A stretch of DNA of 64,000 nt from NCBI GenBank assembly GCA_937892955.1, contig CALBKH010000085.1:114377-178376 (forward strand). The letters are read 5' to 3'. Source of the DNA: an uncultured Alphaproteobacteria bacterium. Its GTDB lineage: Bacteria; Pseudomonadota; Alphaproteobacteria; Rhizobiales; Ancalomicrobiaceae. The first letter of the stretch is position 1. Each line of letters begins with the position of its first letter. The position numbers were made by a program, and so were the translations under genes. Under the pieces are notes generated by a model. The model was not told the DNA's origin, ran no database searches, and saw only the letters and a program-made list of their open reading frames with translations. Positions 16,157 to 24,375 of this stretch are shown in pieces.

Positions 16157-16654
16157 ATGCCCGAAGGGAAAGGCCACGCCAAGCTGAAGACCCTCACCAA
16201 CCTGAGGGAGGTCCTCACCGTCGCGACCGAGTTCGAGCGGACGGCGCGTGATTTCTATACGGCTCTGGCGCCCAAGGTGAGCAAGAGCATCCGCTATCTG
16301 GTCGAGGAACTGGTCGCCGAGGAGCAGCAGCATCTCGATCTCTTCGCCGGTCTCGCGGGCCGCGCCGACGTCGAGGCGGTGCTGGAGACCGAGATCGAAC
16401 GGCCGGCGAGCGACCGCAAGTTTTCCGACTGCATCCATCTGCCGGATCTCGGCGACAATCCCGACGATCAGGCGGTGCTGCAATATGCGCTGGCGCGCGA
16501 ACACGCGGCGATGGAGCAGTACACGGCGCTGGCCGAGGCCACGCCGCCGGGGGCGCTGCGCAACGTCTTCGTCTTCCTCGCCAACGAGGAGACCAAGCAC
16601 AAGAACGAGCTGGAAGCGGTCTACTACCGGGTCGTCCACAGCGGCGGCGTCTGA
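16157..16654 (+). CDS. Ferritin-like diiron protein (rubrerythrin family, no rubredoxin domain)
   Basis: A 165-aa four-helix ferritin-like protein. Likely diiron ligands are Glu27, the ExxH motif Glu56-Glu/Gln-Gln-His59, Glu115 or Glu120, and the second ExxH Glu145-x-x-His148 (NEETKHKNELE). The C-terminal rubredoxin domain of classical rubrerythrin is absent. It lies 4 bp after the ferredoxin-GltD fusion and ends the operon. Rubrerythrin-family proteins commonly reduce peroxide or handle iron in anaerobes, so protection of an oxygen-sensitive iron-sulfur complex is a reasonable inference, as is an iron-supply role. Confidence 0.85.
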   Translation: MPEGKGHAKLKTLTNLREVLTVATEFERTARDFYTALAPKVSKSIRYLVEELVAEEQQHLDLFAGLAGRADVEAVLETEIERPASDRKFSDCIHLPDLGDNPDDQAVLQYALAREHAAMEQYTALAEATPPGALRNVFVFLANEETKHKNELEAVYYRVVHSGGV

Positions 16655-16725
16655 GCGACCGCGCGCCCCACGCCGTCGCCACGTGCTTTCGCCGGGTCTC
16701 CGGCCTTTCGGATGGCGCCACCTCC

Positions 16726-16877
16726 CTTCCCCCTCGCGGGGGAAGGTGGCCGCGAAGCGGTCGGATGAGGGGGCGCCGCGAAGCGGCAACGGGCACACAC
16801 CACGGACGCGGCCCTTCGGGGCGAGGCCCAGCCCCCTCATCCGCCCTTCGGGCACCTTCTCCCCCGAGGGGAGAAGG
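16726..16877. repeat. Intergenic palindromic repeat of the type common in Hyphomicrobiales
   Basis: Two ~48-bp arms lie in inverted orientation: left arm 16726-16774 (begins CTTCCCCCTCGCGGGGGAAG, ends GGATGAGGGGGC) and right arm 16831-16877 (begins GCCCCCTCATCCGCCC, ends with a CCTTCTCCCCTCG-type end when read on the other strand). Each arm also has its own small hairpin (CCCCCTCGCGGGGG). The spacer holds GCCGCGAAGCGGC. It sits in the 484-bp gap (16655-17138) between the rubrerythrin-like gene and the thiolase. Such elements are abundant in this order and are thought to be non-autonomous repeats; it may also terminate the upstream operon. The rest of the gap shows only a probable promoter near 16990. 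Confidence 0.75.
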
Positions 16878-17138
16878 GGCGCGCGCTGCGATGCCTCGTG
16901 AGGCGAGAGCTGCTTCCGCGACCGGCCATCGGGGAGACGGCCGCCAGCGGACGTCGCGACGAGACGCTTCCCCACCCCCATCGTGAGGTCTACAAATCGA
17001 TCCGACGCGGCTTCGGCCGTCGTTCATCCGGGGCGTGGGAACCCGCCTCGGGCGAACGGTGGTTCCATGCCCGAATAGACACGAGAACGAGGCCGAGGCG
17101 CTTCGCGCGCGACCCACGGGCCCGACAGGAGGACGTCC

Positions 17139-18314
17139 ATGACCCGTACCACCGCCGCCATCGTCGGCTGGGCCCATTCGCCCTTCGGCAAGCTCGAAGA
17201 TCCGGACGTCGAGAGCCTGATCGGCCGCGTCGCCGGCGAGGCGCTGGCGCATGCCGGGATCGGGACGGACGACGTCGATTTCATCACCGTCGGCACCTAC
17301 AACAACGGCTTCTCGCGCCAGGGCTTCGAGGCGTCGCTGGTGGGCACCGCCGTGCCGGAGCTGGCGCACGTACCGGCCGTCCACCTGGAGAACGCCTGCG
17401 CCACCGGCTCGGCGGCGCTCAACGCCGCCCTCGACTTCATCGAGAGCGGGCGCGGGCGGATCGCGCTGGTGGTCGGCGCCGAGAAGATGACCGCGACACC
17501 GACGGCGGAGGTCGGCGAGATCCTGCTCTCCGCCTGTTATCGGCGCGAGGAGGCGGCGGTCGACGCCGGTTTCGCCGGTATCTTCGGCAAGATCGCCGCC
17601 CACTATTTCCAGCGGCACGGCGACCGCAGCGCCGAGCTGGCGATGATCGCCGCCAAGAACCACGAGAACGGGGTGCGGAACCCCTTCGCCCACATGCGCA
17701 AGGACTTCGGCTTCGACTTCTGCAACACCGTGTCGGACAAGAACCCGCTGGTCGCCGGTCCCCTGCGCCGCACCGACTGTTCGCTGGTCTCCGACGGCGC
17801 GGCGGCGCTGGTCGTCGCCGACGCCGAGACGGCGGCGGGCCTCGCCCGCACGGTCGCCATCCGCGCCCGCGTCCAGGCGAACGACTTCCTGCCCCTGTCG
17901 CGTCGCGACCCGATCGCCTTCGACGGCGCCCATCGCGCCTGGAAGGTGGGGCTCGCGACGGCGGGTCTGACGATCGACGATCTCGATCTGGTCGAGACCC
18001 ACGACTGTTTCACCGTCGCCGAGATGATCGAATACGAGGCGATGGGGCTCGCCGCCCCCGGCGAGGGCTGGAAGGTGGCGCGCGAGGGGGCGACGCGGCG
18101 CGGCGGCCGGCTGCCGGTCAATCTCTCCGGCGGCCTCAAATCGCGCGGTCATCCGATCGGCGCCACCGGCGTGTCGCAGCACGTCATGGCGGCGATGCAG
18201 CTCGCCGGCGAGGCGGGCGACATGCAGCTCGACGGGGCGAGCCTCGCCGGCGTCTTCAACATGGGCGGCGCGGCGGTCGCCAGCTACGTCTCGATCCTGG
18301 AGCGGACGCGATGA
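17139..18314 (+). CDS. Thiolase family protein (acetyl-CoA acetyltransferase / SCP2-thiolase-like)
   Basis: A 391-aa thiolase-fold enzyme that would form or cleave beta-ketoacyl-CoA. The nucleophilic Cys is Cys87 in ENACATGSAAL. The HDCF motif (His288-Asp-Cys290) and GHPIGATG with His338 are present. The C-terminal acid/base Cys position of degradative thiolases (CxGGG) reads NMGGAA here, which is the pattern of SCP2-like/non-classical thiolases, so the reaction may differ from simple acetyl-CoA acetyltransfer. A strong AGGAGG (17127-17132) fixes the start at 17139. It is the first gene of a three-gene operon and overlaps the acyl-CoA synthetase as ATGA. Confidence 0.9.
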   Translation: MTRTTAAIVGWAHSPFGKLEDPDVESLIGRVAGEALAHAGIGTDDVDFITVGTYNNGFSRQGFEASLVGTAVPELAHVPAVHLENACATGSAALNAALDFIESGRGRIALVVGAEKMTATPTAEVGEILLSACYRREEAAVDAGFAGIFGKIAAHYFQRHGDRSAELAMIAAKNHENGVRNPFAHMRKDFGFDFCNTVSDKNPLVAGPLRRTDCSLVSDGAAALVVADAETAAGLARTVAIRARVQANDFLPLSRRDPIAFDGAHRAWKVGLATAGLTIDDLDLVETHDCFTVAEMIEYEAMGLAAPGEGWKVAREGATRRGGRLPVNLSGGLKSRGHPIGATGVSQHVMAAMQLAGEAGDMQLDGASLAGVFNMGGAAVASYVSILERTR

Positions 18315-19963
18315 GCGAGGCCGTTCCGCTCGGCGGCGTCGCGCGCGTGTCGCGACGGGTGATGAACCTCGCCCATTTCCTCACCCAGACGGCCCGGCGG
18401 CTGCCCGATCACACCGCCTTCGTGCGTGGCGAAGAGCGCTGGACCTGGGCCGAGATCGCCTCCGGGTCGGAAGCGCTGGCGGCGGCGCTGGCGAGCCGCG
18501 GCACCGTCAAGGGCGACCGCGTGCTCGTCCACTCCAAGAACACCGTGCAGATGATCCTGTCGATGTTCGCCTGCTTCCGCCTCGGCGCGGTGTGGGTGCC
18601 GACCAACTTCCGCCTGATGCCGAAGGAGGTGGCGGCGCTGGCGACGGCGTCGGGAGCCCGCGCCTTTCTCTGCCACGGCGACTTCCCCGATCACGCCGCG
18701 GCGACGACGGCCGAGGCCGCGACGATCGAGTTCGTCTGGCGCTTCGACGAGATGGCGCGCGACAGCGCCTTCGGCGAGGCCGACGTCGGCGAACGCATCG
18801 CCGCCCATCACGGGGTGCGGATCGCCGAAGCCGCGGTCGAGTACGACGATCCCTGTTGGTTCTTCTTCACCTCCGGCACCACCGGTCGGTCGAAGGCGGC
18901 GGTGCTGACCCACGGCCAGATGGCCTTCGTCGTCACCAACCACCTCGCCGACCTGCTGCCGGGCACGACCGAGGCCGACGCCTCGCTGGTGGTGGCGCCG
19001 CTCAGCCACGGCGCGGGTGTGCATTTCCTGAACATCATGGCGCGCGGCGCGCCGACGGTGCTGATGCCCTCGGAGAAGTTCGACGTCGCCGAGGCGTGGC
19101 GGCTGATCGAGACCCATCGGGTGACCAACCTCTTCACCGTGCCGACCATCCTCAAGCTGATGGTCGAGCATCCCTCGGTTTCCGAGCACGATCACTCGAG
19201 CCTGCGCCACGTCATCTATGCCGGCGCGCCGATGTACCGCGAGGACCAGAAGCGGGCGCTCGCCACGCTCGGGCCGGTGCTGGTGCAGTATTTCGGCCTC
19301 GGCGAGGTGACCGGCGCCATCACGGTGTTGCCGACCGGCGCCCATACGATCGAGGATGGACCGGGGGCGCGCGTCGGCACCTGCGGCTATCCGAGGACCG
19401 CCATGCAGGTCACGATCCGCGACGCGGAGGGGCGCGAGCTCGGCCCCCAAGAGACCGGCGAGATCTGCGTCATCGGTCCGGCCGTCTTCGCCGGCTACTA
19501 CGACGACCCCCAGGCCAATGCGAAGGCCTTTCACGACGGCTGGTTCCGCACCGGCGACCTCGGCCACGTCGACGACCAGGGCTTCGTCTACATCACCGGC
19601 CGCGCCTCGGACATGTACATCTCCGGCGGCTCCAACATCTATCCGCGCGAGATCGAGGAGAAGATCCTCACCTTCCCCGAGATCGCCGAGGTCGCCGTGC
19701 TCGGCGTGCCGGATCCGCTGTGGGGCGAGGTCGGCGTCGCCGTCTGCGTGCCGCGCGAGGGGGCGGTGATCGACGAGGGACGGCTCGCCGCGGCGCTCGC
19801 CGCCGAGATCCCGCGTTACAAGATGCCGCGCCGCTTCGTCTTCTGGGAGGCACTGCCGCGCTCCGGTTACGGCAAGGTGCCGAAACGCATGGTGCGCGAC
19901 GAACTCGAGGCGCGCGGCGTCCTCGCCGAGATGGCCGCCGAGCGGGACAAGGGGGCGTCGTGA
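18311..19963 (+). CDS. Acyl-CoA synthetase / AMP-dependent ligase
   Basis: A 550-aa ANL-superfamily enzyme that activates a carboxylic acid to its AMP ester and then the CoA thioester. The phosphate-binding motif TSGTTGRSK begins at about residue 187. The hinge/adenylate region has the sequence GWFRTGDLGHVDDQGFVYI followed by GRASDMYISGGSNIYPREIE. The catalytic C-terminal Lys lies in RSGYGKVPKRM. The start overlaps the thiolase stop (ATGA at 18311); an ATG at 18363 (MNLAHFL) is an alternative that fits the conserved domain edge. Substrate cannot be read from sequence; the pairing with a thiolase suggests activation and beta-ketothiolysis of a medium or branched acid. Confidence 0.92.
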   Translation: MSEAVPLGGVARVSRRVMNLAHFLTQTARRLPDHTAFVRGEERWTWAEIASGSEALAAALASRGTVKGDRVLVHSKNTVQMILSMFACFRLGAVWVPTNFRLMPKEVAALATASGARAFLCHGDFPDHAAATTAEAATIEFVWRFDEMARDSAFGEADVGERIAAHHGVRIAEAAVEYDDPCWFFFTSGTTGRSKAAVLTHGQMAFVVTNHLADLLPGTTEADASLVVAPLSHGAGVHFLNIMARGAPTVLMPSEKFDVAEAWRLIETHRVTNLFTVPTILKLMVEHPSVSEHDHSSLRHVIYAGAPMYREDQKRALATLGPVLVQYFGLGEVTGAITVLPTGAHTIEDGPGARVGTCGYPRTAMQVTIRDAEGRELGPQETGEICVIGPAVFAGYYDDPQANAKAFHDGWFRTGDLGHVDDQGFVYITGRASDMYISGGSNIYPREIEEKILTFPEIAEVAVLGVPDPLWGEVGVAVCVPREGAVIDEGRLAAALAAEIPRYKMPRRFVFWEALPRSGYGKVPKRMVRDELEARGVLAEMAAERDKGAS

Positions 19964-20877
19964 CCGACACGCGTCGAGACGGCGGGGCGAGCACCGGGGT
20001 CCCCCGGCCGCCCCACATCCGCCAGCCGGGCCCGGCGCCGGCCGAGCGGCTGGTGGCGGTGCCCTGCCGGGGGCGGCGGTTCGAGGTGCGGCTGCGAGCG
20101 GATGAACCGCTTCTCGCCGGGATCACACGATGCTTCGCTGGCGAAGGATTCGACTCCGGCACGGTGAAGCTCGACGGGCTGGCGCTCGCGCCCTTCGCCT
20201 ATTGCATGCCGGCGCTCGCCCGCGACGACCGTCATGCCGCCTTCTATTCGGAGACGTTCCGCCCGGCGGGGATCACGCGCTTCCTCGAAGGCGCGATGAC
20301 GGTCGGGCAGCGCGACGGGGCGACGGCTTTCCACGCCCACGGGCTGTGGCGCGAGGCGGACGGCGCCGCGCACGGCGGCCACGTGCTGGCCGACGGCAGC
20401 GTCGTCGCCGAGGACGTGAGCCTGCAGGCCTACGGCATCGACGGCGCGGCCTTCCGGGTCGACGCCGATGCCGAGACTAGGTTCTCGGTCTTCGGTCCGG
20501 TGGCGACGGAAAGCGCCTCTCGGGACGGCGCTGTGGAGCGCGCCCATGCGCTGCGGCTGCGGCCGAACCAGGATTTCGCCGGGACGCTCGAGGGCTATTG
20601 CCGTGACCACGGCATCACCCGGGCGCGGATCGAAGGCGGCGTCGGCTCGACCATCGGCGCGACTTTCGAGAGCGGCGCCGAGATCGCCGCCTTCGCTACC
20701 GAGGTCCACCTGTCAGCCGGCCGGATCGTTCCCGATGGAGACGGTTCGCCCCGTGCCGAACTCGACGGCGGCCTCGTCGATTTCACCGGGGCGCTCGCCG
20801 GCGGGCGCTTCGCCCGCGGAGTCAATCCGGTGCTGATGACCTTCGAACTGGTGCTGGTGGACGAAACGGGCGCCTGA
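19960..20877 (+). CDS. Tandem PPC/DUF296 domain protein
   Basis: A 305-aa protein with two PPC (plant and prokaryote conserved, DUF296) domains. The first, about residues 30-165, has the core AFHAHGLWREADGAAHGGHV resembling the usual HxHxxxxxxxGxxxGGH. The second, about 185-300, is more diverged (TLEGYCRDHGITRARIEGGVGS, then EVHLSAGRIV) and lacks the full His set. The GTG at 19960 overlaps the synthetase stop as GTGA. Prokaryotic PPC proteins have no agreed function; the linkage to a thiolase and an acyl-CoA ligase suggests a metabolic role rather than the DNA-binding role of plant AHL proteins. Confidence 0.78.
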   Translation: MTDTRRDGGASTGVPRPPHIRQPGPAPAERLVAVPCRGRRFEVRLRADEPLLAGITRCFAGEGFDSGTVKLDGLALAPFAYCMPALARDDRHAAFYSETFRPAGITRFLEGAMTVGQRDGATAFHAHGLWREADGAAHGGHVLADGSVVAEDVSLQAYGIDGAAFRVDADAETRFSVFGPVATESASRDGAVERAHALRLRPNQDFAGTLEGYCRDHGITRARIEGGVGSTIGATFESGAEIAAFATEVHLSAGRIVPDGDGSPRAELDGGLVDFTGALAGGRFARGVNPVLMTFELVLVDETGA

Positions 20878-20998
20878 GGGTCGCGTCGTCCCGCCCGACC
20901 GCCGTCGACGCCGCCGCGGCGGCGGAATACAAATCGAATCGATGGGGCGCGCGGGTGATTCGCGAGGAATGGCGGGCTCCGGGCGGGGGCTCGTCGGC

Positions 20999-22189
20999 AT
21001 GCGGCGTGTGGTGATCCACTGGGGCATCTCCAGTTTCTTCGGCTGGGGCGTCTACGGTCTCAATCTGGCGCTCCACTGGGCGCGCGACGCCGACATCGAA
21101 GCCTTCGGTTCGTTCCCGATCCAGGAGAGCCAGATCGCCGTCGACAAGTTGCGCCGGCTCGCTCTCGACGGCTTCGTCACCCGGTCGCGCTGGCTCGCCG
21201 ATCAACTGGCGACACGCGCCGGCAAATCGCTCGATCTCGACGGGCCGCTGCTCGCCGCTCTCGGCAACGACTTCCGCGTCAGTCCCGGCGCGCACGGCGT
21301 GCCGCTGAGGGGCAGGCCGACGGTCGGCGTCGTCTTCTTCGAGACGCCGCAGCTCGACGCCGAGACGGTGGAGCGCGCCCGCGCCTTCCCGCTGATCGTC
21401 TGCGGCTCGACCTGGAACGAGAAAGTTCTGCGCGAATACGGGCTGACCAACGTCACCACCGTCATCCAGGGCATCGACCAGAGCCTGTTCCACCCGGCGC
21501 CGAAGCTCGGCACCATGGGCGACCGTTTCCTGGTGTTCTCCGGCGGCAAGCTCGAGCTGCGCAAGGGGCAGGACCTGGTGGTCGCCGCCTTCGCCCGCTT
21601 CGCCAAACGCCACCCGGAAGCGATGCTGGTCACCGCCTGGCACAGCCCCTGGGTCCAGTTCGCCCGCACCCTCGACCAGTCGGGCAAGGCGGCGCCGGTC
21701 CCCTACGACGCCGCCGGCAAGGCGGTCGACAACGCCGCCTGGGCGCGCGCCAACGGCATCCCCGACCATCAGTTCCTCGATCTCGGCGCGGTCGCCAACG
21801 CCTTCATGCCGCCGATCCTGCGCGAGATGGACGTGGCGCTCTTCCCCAACCGCTCGGAGGGCGGCACCAACCTCGTCGCCATGGAATGCATGGCCTGCGG
21901 CGTGCCGACCATCCTCTCCGCCAACACCGGCCACATGGACCTCGTCGGCGACGATCGCTGCTATCCGTTGGCGCACCAGAGCCCGATGGGCGGCGCCGGA
22001 GCGGCGGTCGGCGGCACCGCCGGCTGGGGCGAGAGCGACGTCGACGAGATCGTCGAGACGCTGGAGCGGGTTCATGCCGATCGCGCCGAGGCCCGCCGTC
22101 GCGGCGCGGCCGGCGCCGACTTCCTCTCGACGCTCACCTGGGGCGACACCGCCCGCGGGATGAAGCGCATCGTCATGGATCTCGACTGA
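20999..22189 (+). CDS. Glycosyltransferase family 4-like protein
   Basis: A 396-aa GT-B glycosyltransferase. The C-terminal half has a group-1 pattern: FSGGKLELRKGQDLVVAAF (start of the nucleotide-sugar domain), then NRSEGGTNLVAMECMACGVP with the E-x7-E motif, and NTGHMDLV. The N-terminal WGISSFFGWGVYGLNLA contains the glycine-rich acceptor-side loop. The frame is open from 20942, but residues before 20999 (MRRVVIHWGIS) are low complexity, so I start there; no strong ribosome site separates the options. Similar N-termini occur in glycosyltransferases that sit beside large TPR/repeat-protein loci. It is likely co-transcribed with the following methyltransferase (11-bp gap). Confidence 0.85.
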   Translation: MRRVVIHWGISSFFGWGVYGLNLALHWARDADIEAFGSFPIQESQIAVDKLRRLALDGFVTRSRWLADQLATRAGKSLDLDGPLLAALGNDFRVSPGAHGVPLRGRPTVGVVFFETPQLDAETVERARAFPLIVCGSTWNEKVLREYGLTNVTTVIQGIDQSLFHPAPKLGTMGDRFLVFSGGKLELRKGQDLVVAAFARFAKRHPEAMLVTAWHSPWVQFARTLDQSGKAAPVPYDAAGKAVDNAAWARANGIPDHQFLDLGAVANAFMPPILREMDVALFPNRSEGGTNLVAMECMACGVPTILSANTGHMDLVGDDRCYPLAHQSPMGGAGAAVGGTAGWGESDVDEIVETLERVHADRAEARRRGAAGADFLSTLTWGDTARGMKRIVMDLD

Positions 22190-22200
22190 CGGAGACGCCG

Positions 22201-22875
22201 ATGTCCAAGCCCGCATCGAAGAAGGCGAAGCCCGCCCCGGCTACCCCCACGGCCGATCCGTTGGCGAAATACGCCCGGCTCGAAGCCTTCTGCAAGAAGC
22301 TGTGGAGCGACGTCTATCCCGAGACGCCGACCAATCTCCACGCCGACATCACCGCCCGGGTGTGGGCGCGGGTGAAGGAGACGTGGCCGATGGCGAAGGG
22401 CGCGAAGGTGCTCGACATCGGCTGCGGTCAGGGCGTGGCGCTGAAGCACTTCGCCGCCGACGGGCTCGACGCCATCGGCATCGCCATCGGCGAGGACGTG
22501 AACATCTGCCGGGCGCAGGGGTTCGACGCGGTCGAGATGGATCTGACCTTCCTCGAGTTCCCCGACGAGAGCTTCGATCTCGTCTGGTGCCGGCACGTGC
22601 TCGAACATTCGATCATGCCGTTCTTCACGCTCGCCGAGATCTTCCGGGTGCTGAAGCCGGGCGGAGTGGTCTACATCGAGGTGCCCTGCCCCGACACGGT
22701 CGCCGGGCACGAGCTCAACAAGAACCACTATTCGGTCTTCGGCCTGAGGATGCTGCGCGACCTGATCGAGCGCTCAGGCTTCACCGACATCAGCCATTTC
22801 GACATCGGCTTCCAACTGAAGATGGGCCCCGACAAATATTGGGGCTTCATCCAGCGCAAGCCGGCGCGGGGCTGA
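22201..22875 (+). CDS. Class I SAM-dependent methyltransferase
   Basis: A 224-aa methyltransferase. Motif I is VLDIGCGQGVALKHF, followed by the acidic end of beta-2 replaced by AIGEDVN, then DESFDLVWCRHVLEH (motif IV-like) and RVLKPGGVVYIEVPCPD. The Lys/Pro/Ala-rich first 20 residues look disordered. GGAG lies just upstream of the ATG at 22201. Such enzymes in glycan loci usually cap or decorate sugars; the acceptor is unknown. It ends 6 bp from the convergent TPR gene, and a perfect hairpin covers both stop codons. Confidence 0.88.
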   Translation: MSKPASKKAKPAPATPTADPLAKYARLEAFCKKLWSDVYPETPTNLHADITARVWARVKETWPMAKGAKVLDIGCGQGVALKHFAADGLDAIGIAIGEDVNICRAQGFDAVEMDLTFLEFPDESFDLVWCRHVLEHSIMPFFTLAEIFRVLKPGGVVYIEVPCPDTVAGHELNKNHYSVFGLRMLRDLIERSGFTDISHFDIGFQLKMGPDKYWGFIQRKPARG

Positions 22876-22894
22876 GGCGGCTCAGCCCCGCGCC
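22863..22894. terminator. Bidirectional hairpin spanning two convergent stop codons
   Basis: Two perfectly complementary 14-nt arms, 22863-22876 (GGCGCGGGGCTGAG) and 22881-22894, separated by a GCGG loop. The element covers the methyltransferase stop (TGA, 22873-22875) and the stop of the opposing TPR gene (22882-22884). It is GC-rich with no strong U tract, so it is a stable stem that could stop transcription from both sides or block exonucleases. Confidence 0.65.
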
Positions 22895-24375
22895 AGCGCC
22901 GCCGCGGCCGAGGCGATCGGGCCGGCGTAGTCGCCGGCGACCGTCTGACGATGCAGGCACACCGTCGGATACCACGGCGTGTCGGTCCGCTCTTCCAACC
23001 AACGCCAGTCGGGCACACGCTTCAGCAGCACCTCGGTCGGGCGGCCGAGGGCGGCGGCGAGGTGGGCGAGCGCGGTGTCGATGGTCACCACCCGGTCGCA
23101 GGCCATGAAGACGGCGGCGGTGTCGAGGAAGGCGTCGCGGCCGGCGTCGAAGTCGGGGCCGGGGTGTTCGATCATCAGATCGCCGGTGTCGGCGACCCGC
23201 CAGCCGCTCGCCACGTCGGCGACCTCCAACTCGTCGCGCGCCAGTTTCTGCACCGCCATCAGCCGCCGCCGCGGGGCGGCGAGCGGCGCCAGACGGTCGG
23301 CACGATCGAGGCTACGGCCGCGATCGGCCGGCGACGCCGGATTGCCGCGCCACGCCACCGCCACCACCTCTTCGGCTCCGCCGAGGCGCAGGCGCTCGGA
23401 CCACGTCGCCACCCGCTGCGGATCGGCGGTGAGCGAGGCGGCCGGCGCGGGAACCGAGCCCGGGGTGAGGCCGAGGCGGTGGGGCAGGCCCATCAGCGGC
23501 GTCTGACAGGCGAAGGCGGCGGGATCGACCCGGTCGGTCACCTCGTCGGCGCCGGCGATGCCGGTGAGGAGGCGAACCAGCACGGTCGGCGCTTCCAGCG
23601 TGATGCGGGCGCCGAGAGAGGCGGCGAGCGGCAAGAGCCGTGCGAACTGCAACGTGTCGCCGAGGCCCTGCTCGGCATGGACCAGCAACCGACGTCCGTC
23701 GAGCGGCCGGCCGTCCCAGTCGGGGATGTCGCCGTGGCGGGCCGGCGAGGCGAAGTCCTCGGTCCGCCAGCGCCATTCGTAGTCGCGGAAACCGGCGACC
23801 CAGTCGCCGGCGCGCAGCAGGGCGAGGGCGAGGTTGTAGCGGCCTTCGGCGAGATCGGGGTGGCGGCGCACCACTTCGCGCAATTCGGCGATCCCGTCAT
23901 CGGCGCGGCCGAGTTCGCCGAGGAGGTTGCCGAGGTTGAGACGCGCCATGCGATGATCGGGGTCGATGGCGAGCGCCGCGCGATAAGCGGCCTCGGCGTC
24001 GGTCGTGTCGGCGAGTCGGCCGAGGGCGACGCCGAGATTGGCGGCGGCATCGGCGTGACCGGGGGCGAGCATCAGGGCGGCGCGGAAGGCGTCCGCCGCC
24101 GCTTCGGGATCGCCGATGGCGGAAAGGGCGTTGCCGAGGTTGTAGCGGATGTCGGCGCGGGCCGGTGCGGCGGCGGCGGCGCGGCGGGCGAGCGCGACGG
24201 CGGCCGCGCCGTCGCCCTTGGCGCGCGTGGCGGAGGCGGCGAGGTTGAGGGCGTCGGGATGATCGGGGCGGACGGCGAGGACGCGGGCGTAGCCGACGAG
24301 CGCCTCGGTGAGACGGCCGGCGCGATGGTCGCGATAGGCCTCGGCGAGGACGGCGGCGATCTCGGCCTCGGTCAT
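22882..24375 (-). CDS. TPR protein with C-terminal GT9-like glycosyltransferase domain
   Basis: A 497-aa protein. Residues 1-215 are about six tetratricopeptide repeats (for example IRYNLGNALSAIGDPEAAAD and ARLNLGNLLGELGRADDG). Residues about 240-490 resemble a GT-B/GT9-type domain: HAEQGLGDTLQFARLLP, VAWRGNPASPADRGRS, and FMACDRVVTIDTALAHLAAAL followed by WRWLEERTDTPWYP. It has the same domain plan as each unit of the upstream 1696-aa protein and overlaps its stop by 4 nt (ATGA), so it is effectively a fourth copy in a separate gene. The frame is open to 24471, but the ATG at 24375 begins the folded part. Role inferred: sugar addition to a protein held by the TPR groove. Confidence 0.85.
   Translation of the reverse strand: MTEAEIAAVLAEAYRDHRAGRLTEALVGYARVLAVRPDHPDALNLAASATRAKGDGAAAVALARRAAAAAPARADIRYNLGNALSAIGDPEAAADAFRAALMLAPGHADAAANLGVALGRLADTTDAEAAYRAALAIDPDHRMARLNLGNLLGELGRADDGIAELREVVRRHPDLAEGRYNLALALLRAGDWVAGFRDYEWRWRTEDFASPARHGDIPDWDGRPLDGRRLLVHAEQGLGDTLQFARLLPLAASLGARITLEAPTVLVRLLTGIAGADEVTDRVDPAAFACQTPLMGLPHRLGLTPGSVPAPAASLTADPQRVATWSERLRLGGAEEVVAVAWRGNPASPADRGRSLDRADRLAPLAAPRRRLMAVQKLARDELEVADVASGWRVADTGDLMIEHPGPDFDAGRDAFLDTAAVFMACDRVVTIDTALAHLAAALGRPTEVLLKRVPDWRWLEERTDTPWYPTVCLHRQTVAGDYAGPIASAAAALARG

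Noticed and set aside
13054..16218. Long minus-strand frame opposite the redox subunits
   Set aside because: Antisense shadow of NuoD-like and ferredoxin-GltD genes; no domain and no ribosome site.
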